From Siderastrea siderea (lineage: Eukaryota > Cnidaria > Anthozoa > Scleractinia > Rhizangiidae), in NCBI GenBank assembly GCA_964030785.1, contig OZ034967.1:49567533-49631532 (forward strand): a stretch of 64,000 nt of DNA, read 5' to 3'. How positions within the stretch are numbered: the stretch's first letter is position 1; each line of letters starts with the position of its first letter. The notes beneath the pieces are model-generated. The model saw only the letters and a program-made list of their open reading frames with translations, was not told the origin of the DNA and made no database searches. Positions 1 to 12,100 of this stretch are shown here, in pieces. A program made the translations under genes and the position numbers.

Positions 1-2289
1 TAAGCCACCGTTCCTTACCACAGCTGCAAAACCAGCTGTCATTTCTCTCCTCTGCGAAATACAGGTTACCCAATAAGAAAACTTACAATCCACTGTGGAA
101 TCCCCCCCCCCCCTTAAAGCGCCAAGGGAAACTGCCTCTCACGCAGCACATTACACCGCTGCTATACAAAACGTAACTTTCAAAGCAAATCACGTTCACA
201 GAAGCGTGATATGCTCCTCACATTCACAGATCCTTCCACTCCCACATTTCTACATCCCTCAAAATGTTAATCCCCATAACAAAACTTCTGCACTAAAAAG
301 TGCTCACCATAACCACTAACTAGACAACACAGCCAATTTCACATTCAGTCCTAGTAGTTGCTTTACTCAGTTGCACATGCGTCATACAAGACAAGTACAG
401 AGGCCCCAAACTTAACAACCCTTTGCCGTTCATTTCTTAAATACTATAAATTAAAAGACAAGAACACACGTAGGTAACATTCAGCAGATCAATATGCGCA
501 TGCATCTTATATAAGACAGTACCGCTCTTGAGTGCCCGTACCACAAGCTTTACAGCACTTTGTTCATATGTTAAGCCAACTGACCATAAAAAAAAACTGT
601 GTCCATTTTACAAAGGCGACGGCCAGTTAAAAATTTCCACATGTTGGTGGAATGCACTAAAGTTTAAGTGATGGTTCACTTAAGAACTATAGTAGAAAAC
701 AATAGGCCGCTGCAATGGGAGCTGTTATTTCCAACCTTGACAAAACGGTTAATATGCGTAAAATGAGCTTTCTCATTGGATAAAAAGATATAAGCACGAA
801 ATTCAAATGATTTCAGGAAAATTTTAAAAGCCTAGCATTCAATAAAAGCGTTCAAATTCATTGAATAGTTTGTTTAAATAAAGATCTTTATGGATGCAAA
901 GTTTAAGAAAAATTGTATGTGGGGAACCATAGGTTTTTGAAGATGATGTGACTGAAAGCGATATTTTGCCTCATAACTTTGACAGTTTCATCAATTATTT
1001 ACTCTCATTTCATTGTTTTGTGCAATTACACAGCATCTATTTTGGATTTGGTTTGACTTAAACCCACGCCATGAAATATGACAAACACCGTGAAATTTTG
1101 ACTATGTTCGTAAATAAAGTCCAAATAAAGTCTAGCAATTTCTTTACTAGCTAGTTGAATGGTTTTAATCTTAACCTTTGAACATTTTTCCTGATGCTAA
1201 AACATAAAGCTTTCACAAGAATCGTTATGTGAAAGACCCCGAAAAAATCTCAACACGAGACCGCAAGCAATGTTGAAGAATCACATAGGCAACCCTTTGC
1301 GTCCACAAGCATACAATATGCAATGCTTCAGCCATAAACTTTCTGGAAGCTTGAAAAGCACAGAAGATACACAACAAATATGGGTTTTCAAGTTTTATTT
1401 AAAAGTAAAACTAAGATTATTTAGACCAAATTTCAGAGCATTCGAAATCTCGTATTACGCTTTGGTTTATATTGTGGTGATCCCGCAAAGTTTGCCACAC
1501 TGTAAAAACAAAAACTACTGACCCTTGCAGTTGTTCGTTATATGTATTTACACGTTGAACCTTCAAACCCGATTCTGTGTGCATGTGCTACACAATGGTT
1601 TCTCTTCTGATCACTGTGTATTTCATCATATTGCACATGATTGCACATAAGATGGAACTCGCTCGCTTTCGCGGCATCAACAACAACTTCGGGATCACCA
1701 AAACCCTATTGAGAATGGAATACATGATAACGCACTGCTGTAAAAGGAATCCTCCACCAGAATTGCTCACGTACTATGAAAAGACAAGGAAATTTGAATC
1801 AATAATAAGTTATGTTTAACTGCGGTGAAGAAATGGACACGAGCTTGTCAAATCCAAGATGGTGGCTACAGATCCAGCACTTGCTCTTCAGCTGTTACCA
1901 TGGTTCCCCGCATAGGATTGTGACAAAAATTTGGTGATAGAAAGGACAATAGATATAGTCTATATTTGGAACATAAAGGTATACTTTATGCAAATTTTCA
2001 GCCTATTTATCACGATTTTTCATATTTCAGCCAATCATGTAGCTGTATTTTAATTACTTAATTGAAAGCAGACAAAAAACAAAAATGGGGCAAATGTAGT
2101 AGTTAGTATATTTCAGTGAAACTGGATGAGAGAGGACCAATGAAGGACAACCATTTGTCGTTCCAGTTGTGGCTAAATGGCCTGCATTGAACACTTTCTA
2201 CCCTTGTTGACTAAGATTTTTTTGCCATACAGAGTATTTACATATTGCTTGTTTAAAGTTAGTAACAATGATTTTCTCTGTCTTTCTAG
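1..2289. other. AT-rich stretch, no gene recognised
   Basis: I see no convincing exon or known element here. Short open frames such as 1577-1819 lack recognisable domains and splice signals. A C11 run lies near 103-113. If the RRM exons at 2290-2948 belong to a complete RRM, the exon coding its first beta strand (RNP2) must lie here unrecognised or upstream of the window. Confidence 0.5.
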
Positions 2290-2342
2290 CTGTTTGCGAT
2301 TGTCCTGGTGCAGTTACTAAAGTTAGCATCCCCTATAAAAAG
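2290..2342 (+). CDS. Exon: middle of an RRM-like fold (part 1)
   Basis: A 53-nt internal exon preceded by a pyrimidine-rich acceptor (tctttctag) and followed by AAG|gtaaaa. The first two bases complete a codon begun in an earlier exon, and the rest reads VCDCPGAVTKVSIPYKK. This has the look of helix A end plus beta 2 of an RNA recognition motif (RRM). The frame is fixed by the next exon, which is open only in phase 0. RRMs bind single-stranded RNA through beta 1 (RNP2) and beta 3 (RNP1); here RNP1 falls in the next exon. No upstream exon carrying RNP2 was recognised. Proposed as the first visible exon of the SAMD9-like gene. The RRM call comes from the combined three exons, not from this one alone. 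Confidence 0.5.
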
Positions 2343-2575
2343 GTAAAACATTCTGAGAATACCATGCACACTGTTTTACGTGAAGTTGTTGCATACAGCA
2401 TAGTCTTGCAATGTATTTATTATTTTATCGAGGTTCATTTAAAAATTGGGGTTGGATAGTGAAATTCCAGAATGCTCTATTCTCCCTTACCCTATTACTC
2501 ATTGTTTTACTGCTTAAGGTATAATTTTATGACCTGATTAACTCCTCATTCCTTATTAATTTTGCTGTCTTTCAG

Positions 2576-2632
2576 ACGTTTGCTTTTATAACACTCTCAT
2601 GTCCTGAGATTGCAAAATGTTTCCTGGGAAAT
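2576..2632 (+). CDS. Exon: RRM-like RNP1 strand and helix B
   Basis: A 57-nt exon between tgctgtctttcag and AAT|gtgagt, open only in phase 0, reading TFAFITLSCPEIAKCFLGN. With the final Lys of the previous exon it gives K-T-F-A-F-I-T-L. That resembles the RRM RNP1 octamer ([RK]-G-[FY]-[GA]-[FY]-[ILV]-x-[FY]), with Thr for Gly and Leu for the last aromatic. CPEIAKCFLG fits helix B. Splice sites are strong and phases match both neighbours. The short length means the domain call rests on pattern recognition; a profile search of the three joined exons would decide it. Confidence 0.55.
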
Positions 2633-2888
2633 GTGAGTACTTCTTTACTTTTGTTCTGTGGTGTTTTATTACTTAAATGAATACACGTATAAAGGATGAG
2701 AGAGGACACAATGTATCTCAAGTTTCCTTTTCTCTTGCAATGACTTGTGTCGAACTGAATGCAATATTTACAAACTAAGAAGTTTGGGTAAGCTTTTATG
2801 GCATGTTCATGACTCGATTTAAAAATATATGTATTTTGTGTCATTTTGACATAGAGTACCAATCAAAAGTAAGTTACCATTCTCTCAG

Positions 2889-2948
2889 GAGTTGCAAATC
2901 GCATCCACGATTCTTGTAGCGCATGTCGCTCGCAAAGCCCTGAAAACT
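2889..2948 (+). CDS. Exon: end of RRM-like fold
   Basis: A 60-nt exon between ccattctctcag and ACT|gtaagt (near-consensus donor), phase 0 to 0, reading ELQIASTILVAHVARKALKT. The pattern fits the last part of an RRM, where beta 4 normally ends in a motif like 'l-x-V-x-x-A-r-k'; here ILVAHVARK. Together with 2290-2342 and 2576-2632 this makes a roughly 55-residue C-terminal two-thirds of an RRM. The next supported exon in phase 0 is 6721-6801 (tentative) or 9105-9248. Confidence 0.55.
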
Positions 2949-3397
2949 GTAAGTATCATAGGTTAAAATTCTTGTGTGATTTTGATTGCCCATTGTAAAG
3001 CGATTGTAAAACTTCCATAAAAAATGATGTCAGTTGATAATGATTGGAGAACCCCATACCATACGCGTCATTTTGAGCAAAACTAAGAACTGCTTTGCGA
3101 ATTCCTAGTGCGTTAATTTCACGTGTAAGTTTACAGTACCTCAGATTGTTGCAAACAGCAACTCGAAAATAAAATTCCTTATATACTTAAATGTTAAAAA
3201 GTAGCAACCGTGGTTACATTTTAAACAAATGGAATCTACCAATAGAATAGAATTTACCAATCAATCGATCGAACCACATTTTTCATTGAATGACAAATTA
3301 CCACAGCACACACAAGGCTACCAATTTTGCATTGACAGGCTATTTAGCAAACGTAGTTTGTAACTGAAATCTGCTAGATTAGTCTACTACTAATATT

Positions 3398-4115
3398 TCA
3401 TGGCTTTCTTGTGTTTATGTTATAAATTTGACAGTGATCTGGCGAAATTGAGACAGTAAAGTAAACATGCCGCTCTTTTGGTCCAAAGGATACACTTCGT
3501 TGCTTTGTCAACAAAAGGCTTGCCAACTTTCTGCAGTATATAAGTTTTGACTGGATGGAATCAAGTTTTGTAGTGAATGAAAGCAATGTGTGAATAGGCT
3601 GTGAGTTAGCAAAATTCCTTCGAAAGGTCTTGATTTTTGATGGCATTGTGCATTAGTACCAGGTCTCAAATTGCACATGCCAGTTGTGTGGACCACAAAA
3701 GGCGGCAGATTTACTGTTAGTTAGCCGTTGAAATGGAAGCAAGAAAGAAGAAGGAACAATTTCTAGCTGTACTTCAAAAATACAACAATTGAAAGTAACT
3801 GTCCCATGGACGAGATCTCATGGTTGTTGCACAGGCAATCCATGTTCACAAGCAGACCACTTTAACGTCAAAAAAAGGACTTGTATGGAACATGATCACC
3901 AGTTTTGTCAGCAAACTAAAAATGTCAGTAAATAGTCAATTAAGTTTACAAACTGTACCAGATCAAATATTGTCCTTGTGTTGTTTCTTGACCACCTAGA
4001 TAGAGTTTGACCACCTTGATAGAGTTTCTGGCCTTTCAACCAGATTTCAGCCAGCTTTTTGGTTTCTGAAACCGTTAACCTTCGATTAGCACACGAAACA
4101 AAAGTTTTCGTATTA
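3398..4115 (-). repeat. Dispersed repeat, copy 1 (inverted relative to 56783-57870)
   Basis: On the minus strand this region reads fragments (SCANRRLTVSETKKLAEIWL, then SKIKTFRRNFANSQPI) that recur in the same order on the plus strand at 56783-57870 (ECANSRLMVCKTQRLAEMRL, then SKIKNFRRLTREFVNSQPI). Similarity is seen both in the nucleotides and in these translations. No coding function is implied; it is probably a decayed transposon family flanking the gene in opposite orientation. Confidence 0.6.
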
Positions 4116-5623
4116 AGAGCAAATTGTTCCATTAATGTGTTCTCTTGTTGTCTATTTTCTCTTGTTAACTCTTGAATAACAACAACCAATGGACAGAAGA
4201 CCCAAAAGGTGAATTTAATGCTCGGACACAAAATTCCATTTTCAGTCATATCAGCAAAATTAAAAAGCATTGCACCATTTAAGATCATTATGTAATCAAA
4301 CCCAGAAATCGAATGTTCTCATCAACAGTGTATGCTTCACAATCAACTCAAGAAAAAGTAGTATAATAACTAGAAAAATGTGACATGTGACACTTTAAAA
4401 ATATTATTTAACGGTTCTCTTCAATTTTACTGCATTAAATATATTTGTGTCATGTCTTGATATTTTGGTGTCAAAATTTTTCCATGCAAAACCTACCTGT
4501 TGTGAACATTTCTTGATAGTGCCACGGTGAAAGAAATCGTAAACGCAACGCTAGACTAGTTTGGTTTTGTTTCGCAGTCTGATCTACTTCTAACCCCAGC
4601 GATTTGCTTGATGTTGTTTCAATTACCAATTCTGTTGCCTGAAAAATTTCCTGCTTGGTCTTCGAAACCATTAAGCTTATTTCTTTTCGCTTTGTCGTTC
4701 CAATGTTTGAAAGCCTTATCGGCTTGCTTTCTCCCGGTTTGTCGGCAATTCTTTGAGCAAGTTCGCAAACTTGGTGTGAAATTATTAATTACGTCACGTC
4801 GTTCACGAAATTGATTGGTCAGTTCTCTTTCTCCTCACGTTATATGGTACTTGCGAAAATTAATAATTAAAAGCATCAGTCAAAACCTACATATGCGAGT
4901 TACACGTTTCAAGTCCTTATGAGTTTCTGTTGAGATAGCATCAGTCTACTACTGCTGAAGAGTGGTGCTGTGCAGAAACTAACAATTCAATGTTGGTACA
5001 ATTGTTTTTACCCCAAAATTGCAATGAGACTAATACAGAATAATGGCAAGCAAAGCACAGAGTTTCTTATTGATGTAGTAGCATGTTTATTTATTCCCCC
5101 AACATACGATAATAGTAATTATATGTGGTATTGTCACAACAAAATAAATACATTTACCCTTGAAGCCCCAGTGATCAGAATCTCCCTGCAATAAGAATGC
5201 TTTAGTTAGGTCACCAGAATTAAGGAATTGATCATCAAACATAAATGTCACTAGAAAAAAGCTGTCCACGCTAATACTGTAAGAAAATGTATGAAGACCA
5301 GCTTAAAGGGTCAGTTGGTATGGAAAGCAAGAGTAGGTTATTAACGGAAAGAGTGAATGTAGATTGTAGCATGTGAAACCTTCAGAAGTGAGTTAACTTT
5401 CACATAGACAACTCATGTTGAAGGTGATCAGGATCTCAATTTTCATGATCTCAAAGCTTGCTTGTGTGTATTGTGAGCAGAGCTGTGATGCTGGTCACTG
5501 TATGTAACAGGAAATTAGTATGTGTAATCAAATGGTGAAATTAGGAAATAATTTCACTTGCGTTTTGTCAAAATTTTAATAATTTCCCTCGCCTTTTTCA
5601 CGAGTATACCATTTGATTACCTA

Positions 5624-6430
5624 TTAATATCACGGGTGACAAATTACACTCACAATCGTGGGGTTTTGACTTGTTTATCGCATCGAGAACTCCTTGAGCA
5701 TTGAAACGGTTTAACAGCTAAAGTTCACATTTTTCTGAGTGAAATAACGAAAAAATCTTGTGACAAGTTTTTACCACGCTTTGACGATTTAGTGTTTTTT
5801 GTAACCGACAGCAAAATACACCAGACTCTGAATTTTTCCTTAAAAGGTACCAAAGCAAATCGCTTGGCAAAGGTTATCCGCGTTTTATCCGGCAAATTCA
5901 CTGAATCGTGCACTACGTTGGCCTACGTTGCTCCATCGAGCAAGGCTCAGAAGGCTTCACAAATACATTCAAAATAAGCACAGCAAACTTGTTTTAACGA
6001 AAGTAAACTTCGGAAGCAAATTTGTATTTAAAAACTGACCTTTATTCCATTCGAAGAAGTGCCCAAATCCAATGAATTACTTCTCTGAGTTCGCGGTCAA
6101 TCACTCGATCGCTGCAACTGGCTTGCCGTTCAAAAATTTTCGCTATCACACTATCAAAAATCTCTTCTTTTTAACTCACAGGTGATTTCTGAGAAGTTAA
6201 GTCAATTAAAAGTCAAAATTTACAGATTACCAATTGTGTCCTCAATGAATATTTCCAGAATTGCTGTAGTTCTGCACAAAACATCTTCATCATTAACCTC
6301 AACGCCATCTTGGCGCTGAGCTACAGACCCGTTGCCATGGCAATTTTCTAATTTCAGTTGTGAAATTATAAATTAACGCTGAAATTTCGCGCCAAAATTA
6401 AGGAGTAATTTGTCACCCATGATATTATTA
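5624..6430. mobile_element. Short TIR element (MITE-like)
   Basis: The left end near 5624-5650 (ATATCACGGGTGACAAATTA) matches the reverse complement of 6403-6430 (gtaatttgtcacccatgatat) with one mismatch over about 20 bases. The roughly 0.8 kb between shows no transposase. A nearby inverted pair (AATCAAATGGT near 5526 and ACCATTTGATTAC near 5609) may be part of the same termini. Target-site duplication not resolved. Confidence 0.45.
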
Positions 6431-6720
6431 TCAATAATTAATGTAAAGGAGTAATTGTGTTGTTTCCATCAAATACATACACATATTTACTTACACCTGC
6501 TACACATTAGCTGGTAATTGCTAGAAATAGTACTTATTGCTAATAAAATGTCTTAAGTGCATTTCTATCCAAATTGTAAACAGAAAATTGTCCTTTGTAA
6601 TCCATCTGAATGTTATTTTTTTGAACTATTCACAGGGTTAATATACAAAACGGAAAATATATAAACTCTTATAAATTCTTACTGATCCAATATAAATAAT
6701 TTCTTTCAACTTTTTTACAG

Positions 6721-6801
6721 GGAACTCCTAACCTCAAAAAAAAAAATTCATTTTTTCAAATGTGCACTGTTAGGGTAATTGAAACCTACAATTTAGGTAT
6801 G
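6721..6801 (+). CDS. Tentative exon of unknown function
   Basis: An 81-nt phase 0-0 open stretch follows an excellent acceptor (ttctttcaacttttttacag) and ends at ATG|gtaaaa. It would read GTPNLKKKNSFFQMCTVRVI and seven more residues. It fits the phases of the exons before and after it but has an 11-A run and no recognisable domain. It could be a chance acceptor. Confidence 0.3.
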
Positions 6802-9104
6802 GTAAAAGTTGTATTTTAAGCTTGTATTTTGTGAAATAATTTAAACTTAATTCGATCCTCCTGTGTGATCAGTGGTTTTAATCATACTTGAAAAGGAAAT
6901 TGCATGTTGATAATTACTGGTAAATTAAGAGTAAAGCTAATGGTAGAGAGAGGAAATAATTTTCAGCAATCTGTGAAGTCACCATCTGTTGGAAAGGTAT
7001 TCTCTCAAGTATTTTGGTGATCGTGTATTTCTTGTCGCCTCTTGTTGCTTGTTACAAAATCATTTTTTCGAAGCACTTCTCGTCCGTGTCACCACTCCTG
7101 ATCGGTTTCAGCAAACATTTTGCCGAACATTTGTAGCCGCTGAGTTCATTCTCATTATTCAATCGGTGTGCTTGAGTTATTCGACAACCTTGTATGCTCT
7201 CGTTGGGGAATCTCGTTTTGTAGTCGCGCTGTGTTATTTTGAGTGCCTAAATTTAATCTACATTTTCTGTGTTCTAAGATTTCTTGCCTGTGATATTTCA
7301 GTCTCCTGTTTCTGTGTCCTGCTGTCAGCTTTAGTCTTCGCTAGGCTATTACACGATGCTCTCTCTACCTGTGGTTTCTTGTTGTCTCTTTCGCCTTCAT
7401 TGTTCGCACTGAATTTCAAGCTGATGTTCACGCTGAGTTTCAGTGGTAAATCTCCCGCTTTTTAGCCACTAGTTGAATCAGGTGGCTGTCTTTGCTCGTG
7501 TCCCTCATTTGCACCAGAAATTGATCCATTAACTTGTTCACAGATGATGAATTAACATGGAACATGGACGTAGAACACAGCGAATCGAACAAAGCAATAA
7601 AGAAATATGAGAGTGCACAGTTGTCAGCGGTCGCGATTTGATTTGTTGCTAGGCAACTGCAGAGACACCATCGAAATGTATATAGGGGTCCAAGATTTAA
7701 CTGCCCTTAGCAATCCGCGTACGATCCCCACGCTGTCTCGTGCAACAAATTTATAAACATCGGAGCTTCACGAGGAATAATGATAATGTGTCAAAGGGAT
7801 CTAGCCCCTGTAAAGACAGGGTGCTAACTGACTAACACCCCTTCTCTGCCCCTTTGAATGCGGGTCACGCAGGCTATAAACATAATGCAGTCGATGTGAT
7901 TTTCGATGTCATAATGCAGTCGATGTGATTCCTTGTTTTCTGCTTATTTCATGGTAAAAAGAAGACTGCTTGCCACCAACCAACTAGCAACGGCATTGAC
8001 GTTTTATTCACAAATGAACTCAATTGCACTTAAAAGTACAGTTTATGCTATTTTGAGACCTGACCCTGGTATTAAGGGTGCATAGGTATTCTATGGATAA
8101 GCCTGCGTGCAGATGTTTCCTATTTCCTTGCTCCCCGGGAAAATGCTGGTACAATGCAATATATTTATCCAGTGGAAAGCGATATCCACCTCTCGTGCAA
8201 CCAGGTCCTGACTACTTTAGATTTTGCCAAACGATTTAGTGTTGACACTTTTTTTACGAAACTACAACAGCGTGAAAGCTTTTTTTGAGACAAGCTCATG
8301 TAACTTTTTAACTAGAATGTACAAAAACGTAGCAATTACTTAACCCATTGACTATAGTGTTTTTGTGTGTTTTGCAAAAATAAATTATGTCTGCTCAAGG
8401 TAAGTTAATATATTCTGATATATAAAAAACTATGATTACATATTAAGAATTAGGCAAAAAAACAACCTTGAAAACGAAAATTGCTGAAATTTCCCACATG
8501 TTGATGAGGGCCGCTTGTACATCAAATCTTGGAGTATATCAAACCTTGGAGCTTCATGAGGAATAATAATGTGTCAAAGTGATCTAGCCCCTGTAAAGAC
8601 AGGGTGCTAACTGAGGACACAGCTGTTTTACTAATTACAAATTCTCAAAAATGTGCTGATGTCTTAGAACACATCGCTTAACTCGCTGTGATCTAGCACT
8701 ATTTTTCTTAAATTTCACCTCAGCATTTTGAATATTACTGAGCGTGAAAGTCATTGATAAACGAGACAAGTTGTCACTCTAAACAGTTACCCCAGACAGA
8801 CACCCTTGTATATTTGCACCTAAAAGTAACAAAAGGTATTAGAATCATAGATTTTCAAAGCGAAATGAAATAATGGGACTGAAGTTGGCAATTTTTGACA
8901 TGCCACATTATAGAATCTTCATTTTGTGTCTCCGTAAGCATGATACTGCAATAAGAGATGGACTGTTTTTATTTTGAGGAGGGGTTGGCCAATTTGTTTT
9001 GTCACTAGAAGCTTTGTATGAGTTTTATTTCACTAGCTTGCAATATATTTCTTTGATTTGTGCCTCTTTGCATGATTTTTATTTCTTCTGCAAAAGCTGT
9101 GCAG
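6802..9104. other. Intron-like stretch, repeat pair inside
   Basis: No exon recognised. An open frame at 6989-7465 would give a 158-residue hydrophobic protein, but it has no recognised domain or splice context. A 70-base repeat occurs twice (7761-7831 and 8544-8614), and a 20-base tandem duplication lies near 7890-7930. Confidence 0.45.
7761..8614. repeat. Pair of 70-base direct repeats with an embedded hairpin
   Basis: Copies at 7761-7831 and 8544-8614 share GGAGCTTCAYGAGGAATAAT and continue to GATCTAGCCCCTGTAAAGAC and AGGGTGCTAACTGA. The core CCCTGT-aaag-ACAGGG can fold as a small hairpin. The text just before the second copy (8497-8530, GTTGATGAGGGCCGCTTGTA) recurs at 12449-12480. This marks a dispersed family of unknown type. 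Confidence 0.6.
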
Positions 9105-9248
9105 GAATTTTCTTTTTCGTATTTGCCCAACCCTCCCCCGCTAAGTAGTTATCAAAGCAATTTAATTGGTAAGCTAGCAGACTGCTTTGAGCTGAAAACA
9201 ATCTTCACAAAGCCAACACAAATTGTTGTTTTTGTAGCTGAGGACAAG
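9105..9248 (+). CDS. Exon: unclassified segment after the RRM
   Basis: A 144-nt exon, phase 0-0, between gctgtgcag and AAG|gtaaaa. It codes 48 residues running EFSFSYLPNPPPLSSYQSNL to IVVFVAEDK, with a proline-rich turn followed by an alternating hydrophobic strand (TQIVVFVAEDK). Joined to the next exon the strand continues TLLFCNDAGELYQVKARPYV, which reads like a small beta-rich domain, but I do not recognise a family. A shorter reading with an 11-nt micro-exon at 9238-9248 also keeps phase but is less natural. Confidence 0.5.
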
Positions 9249-9652
9249 GTAAAAATGGTGATTTCTTGTGTCCAGTCCATTGGATTGAGCAAGCAATAAG
9301 GCTAACCAAGGGTGACATGTACCTCCTGTTTTGAGCCTGAGGCGGCTAGGAGCATCAATACGCCCCCCCCCCCCCTGCCCCCGATGTTGTAATTGTCCGT
9401 CACAGGGCTCCCCCAGCTTAAATTCTGTTAGGATTCCCTGATATTTCGCAGGCACCCATTTATACACCTGGCCAGAGAGAGACAATGTGGAGAAAAGTTT
9501 CTTGTCTTAGTAAGCAACTTAGGGTATCCTAAGGGCAGTGGTGAGGGGCACAGTTAACAAAAAATCTTTAGGGGTTGGAAAAAAATCTGTGATGGGTGTG
9601 TTGAAATTTTTGCATGGAACCACACAATGGAGACATTTATGTGTTTGTGTGT

Positions 9653-9685
9653 TTGTTTATTTATTTATTTATTGGCTTATTTATA
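9653..9685. repeat. TTTA microsatellite before an acceptor
   Basis: Several TTTA/TTTAT units form the pyrimidine-poor but T-rich tract just upstream of the acceptor at 9685-9686. Confidence 0.6.
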
Positions 9686-9686
9686 G

Positions 9687-10010
9687 ACACTGCTGTTTTG
9701 TAATGATGCTGGAGAACTTTACCAAGTGAAGGCTCGTCCATATGTTAAACAGCAGTTTCAAAGGAAAAAAGTTCAGGAGTATATACCCAAAGTGAAACCC
9801 AAGACAACTTCAATGCCAAAAATTGAACCCAAGCCAGTTAAGTATACTTCACCAGATTTTGTCCAACAGTTTACTCCTGACTACAGCATGCTCTCACTTT
9901 CCAAGCCAAAAAGAAAGAAAAGGAAGAAAGATGATCTCACGGTCTGGTTTGGTGGTGTTGGGTCAACTTCTTTTAGAAGGAAGGCCAGGCGCAAGAAACA
10001 GAGAAAGCAG
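9687..10010 (+). CDS. Exon: basic, Lys/Arg-rich linker
   Basis: A 324-nt exon, phase 0-0, with acceptor tttatag and donor CAG|gtatgt. It begins TLLFCNDAGELYQVKARPYV and then becomes a low-complexity lysine- and proline-rich segment (KKVQEYIPKVKPK, IEPKPVKY). It ends with clusters PKRKKRKKDD and RRKARRKKQRKQ that look like nuclear-localisation or nucleic-acid-binding patches. It is open in one frame only across its length and has much lower stop density than flanking DNA. No named domain. Together with the RRM this suggests an RNA-associated or nuclear N-terminal half; that role is inference. Confidence 0.65.
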
Positions 10011-10210
10011 GTATGTCTGAGGCACAATTCATGAAATGTTTGTGGATGTAGGTATGTTGGAGGGTAATTATCTAAGGAAGGTACTCAAACTTTACATTCC
10101 TAGCAAAACAAACACGTGGGTTATCAAAGAAAGGTCCTCACAAGCTGGAGTTTAACTCCACAGTTGTGAGCCACTGGGTTCATAAATGAATTATTAACTT
10201 TGTAAAATAT

Positions 10211-10860
10211 TTTTTTAGCCAATGACGTGACGTCATTTGGCTACTGTTAAAGCCTAAAAATCCACGATATACGTCTGTCTGTCATGTCTGTCTTACACTC
10301 TGTGAGGCTGGGGGGATATTCTGTGAGACGGTGGGTGGGGGTGTGCACCGGGACACAAACTCTTACCGTATCAGTGGCACTTACCCATACAGCTTATACT
10401 ATGGGAGTACGTCCCCGGGGCTTTGAAGTGTTTTGCATTGGCGAGTCTCGATCAACAGAAACTATTTAATTTTCCTTTGAATGTGCTGTTTTGTATACTT
10501 GAGGTCTGGCAGGGTTTTAATCGCACTGTAGTCCTGCATTTACTTAGCCATGGTACAAACTTCCATAGCAACAAACACATCAGAAATTATACGCAAGACG
10601 GATTACAAAGTAAATTTGGAAATTAAATTACGCGGCTTGTTGCTAGCTATTCTTAAAACTGGAAAACTTGAATGGAACTAATGTTAAATCCAAGTTACAC
10701 TGGTGATCAAGGTATTAGAGTAACATCCTTCGCTTTAGAACTATTATTTACCGTATAATTCAAAGCAGCTTGAACAAATTTGCATGTTTGACAGCTGCTT
10801 GTCATTTAGACTTTCAGAATGTAACGCAGCGCTTAAAACATCTCAAACCGAACGCAAGAT
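10211..10860. repeat. Dispersed repeat, copy 1 (second copy 32507-33345)
   Basis: The block around 10300-10575 (CTGTGAGACGGTGGGTGGGG, then GGGCTTTGAAGTGTTTTGCA, TGTGCTGTTTTGTATACTTG) recurs in order at 32570-32800. A second block near 10755-10850 (TTCAAAGCAGCTTGAACAAA) recurs near 33245-33340. It opens with a near-palindrome, TAGCCAATGACGTGACGTCA. Family not identified. Confidence 0.6.
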
Positions 10861-12100
10861 TAACAACAACAGATGTGTGACAAAGCATTCTAATAGAGAC
10901 CTTTTGGACAGACTGGAAAGCGAGCAGGTTTTGTGAGAGCAAGCTGAATTTGAACATTTTCGTACTGTTTGAAGGTAAAGCAAACGAAATTTATTCGGCT
11001 GAAGGTTGAGACCCAAAATAAACACGTGAGCTAAAAATAACTTTGTACCTTGGGAAATTTACAAATGTAAACATGTTTTGGTCGATTTGCAAAGCAAAAA
11101 GACGAAAATTATTATAGCCAACTTGACTACAAAGCAAGCAACTTCAATCTGCAGGGGAAATAAATATGGTTGCAAAGCTATTTCAGTCATGTTTATAGCG
11201 GAGCCTGCGGGCAAAGCTTGGTAAACTATCAATCCAAGAAATTTTGGTTCTGACGTAATAGTCATGTGACCCTCCGTCCGTACGTCCGTACATCCGTCCG
11301 TCCGCACAGACTCTGTGGGAGGGGGAGGGGAGTCCCAAGACAACCCGACGGGGATAGAGAATGCCATCTTTTCTTGGCAGGAAATCACGCGGTCCTTTTG
11401 GGCAACCGGCGTTTTTCTTGGCGGGAAATCGCCTGACCATCGTCGCTTTTGAAAAAGAGGTTTCTTTAAAAGCTTCAGCTTCTTTAGCATTTAACAATTG
11501 CTCGAGAGTACTGAAGTTTTATACTTGACAAAAAAAACGTAATATCTATAAATGGAAAGAAAAAGTTCAAAAGAATACTGGTAGAAGGTGAAAAGTTCAA
11601 GTTACGAAAGCTGCATTCAAAGGACTTCATCGCTTTGTTTTCTTCATGGCGGAGAGTTTGCTGAAACACAACTGAGTAAGTGAAGTTTTTAAAGGGTCTA
11701 AGGTACATGATTTCGAGTATTACGATGAAAGAAATTACGTTTTGAAATGGTCATTTACTTTTGACTTTAAAAAATTATTAGAAAACGCGCTCAGATTTGT
11801 GACAGATTCTTGAATATTTTGCCATGCTCAGCTGATTTCACTCGCATGGACCGACCTACGATTTTGGAAGTGTAACGCGAATTGCATTTAAGTATAAACT
11901 TACAGGTTTTCGAATAAACTTTTTTCAAAAATGATTTCTCTGTCCATTATTTTGTGTTTGTTTATTCATAACAGTAGGTCTAAGCACAGCCGCAAGACAA
12001 CTGCACAAGCTTTGCTTTCAATTTTGACTGTCCAGTCCATCTGTTTGTGCAACTGTCGATTTTCTTCCCCTAGAAGTTTTCAATAGTAATAATCTTTTAA

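Larger units (their letters stand above)
2949..6720. other. Intron-like stretch with dispersed repeats
   Basis: No exon recognised. It contains the minus-strand copy of a dispersed repeat (3398-4115) and a short terminal-inverted-repeat element (about 5624-6430), listed separately. Remaining ORFs, including 3908-4288 minus and 4471-4671 minus, appear to be repeat-derived or chance. Confidence 0.5.

Noticed and set aside
2116..2215. Possible exon upstream of the RRM exons (after tatatttcag)
   Set aside because: The best open frame codes nothing RRM-like and no acceptable phase-1 donor was seen.
6989..7465. 158-residue hydrophobic ORF
   Set aside because: No recognised family or splice context; hydrophobic composition can come from T-rich DNA.
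9238..9248. 11-base micro-exon (after ttttgtag)
   Set aside because: It keeps phase only by adding a 75-base intron; the continuous exon 9105-9248 explains the same frame more simply and gives a better protein-like strand.
11059..11497. Overlapping 143- and 104-residue minus ORFs
   Set aside because: No domain; they overlap a CCGT simple repeat and a dispersed-repeat-rich stretch.
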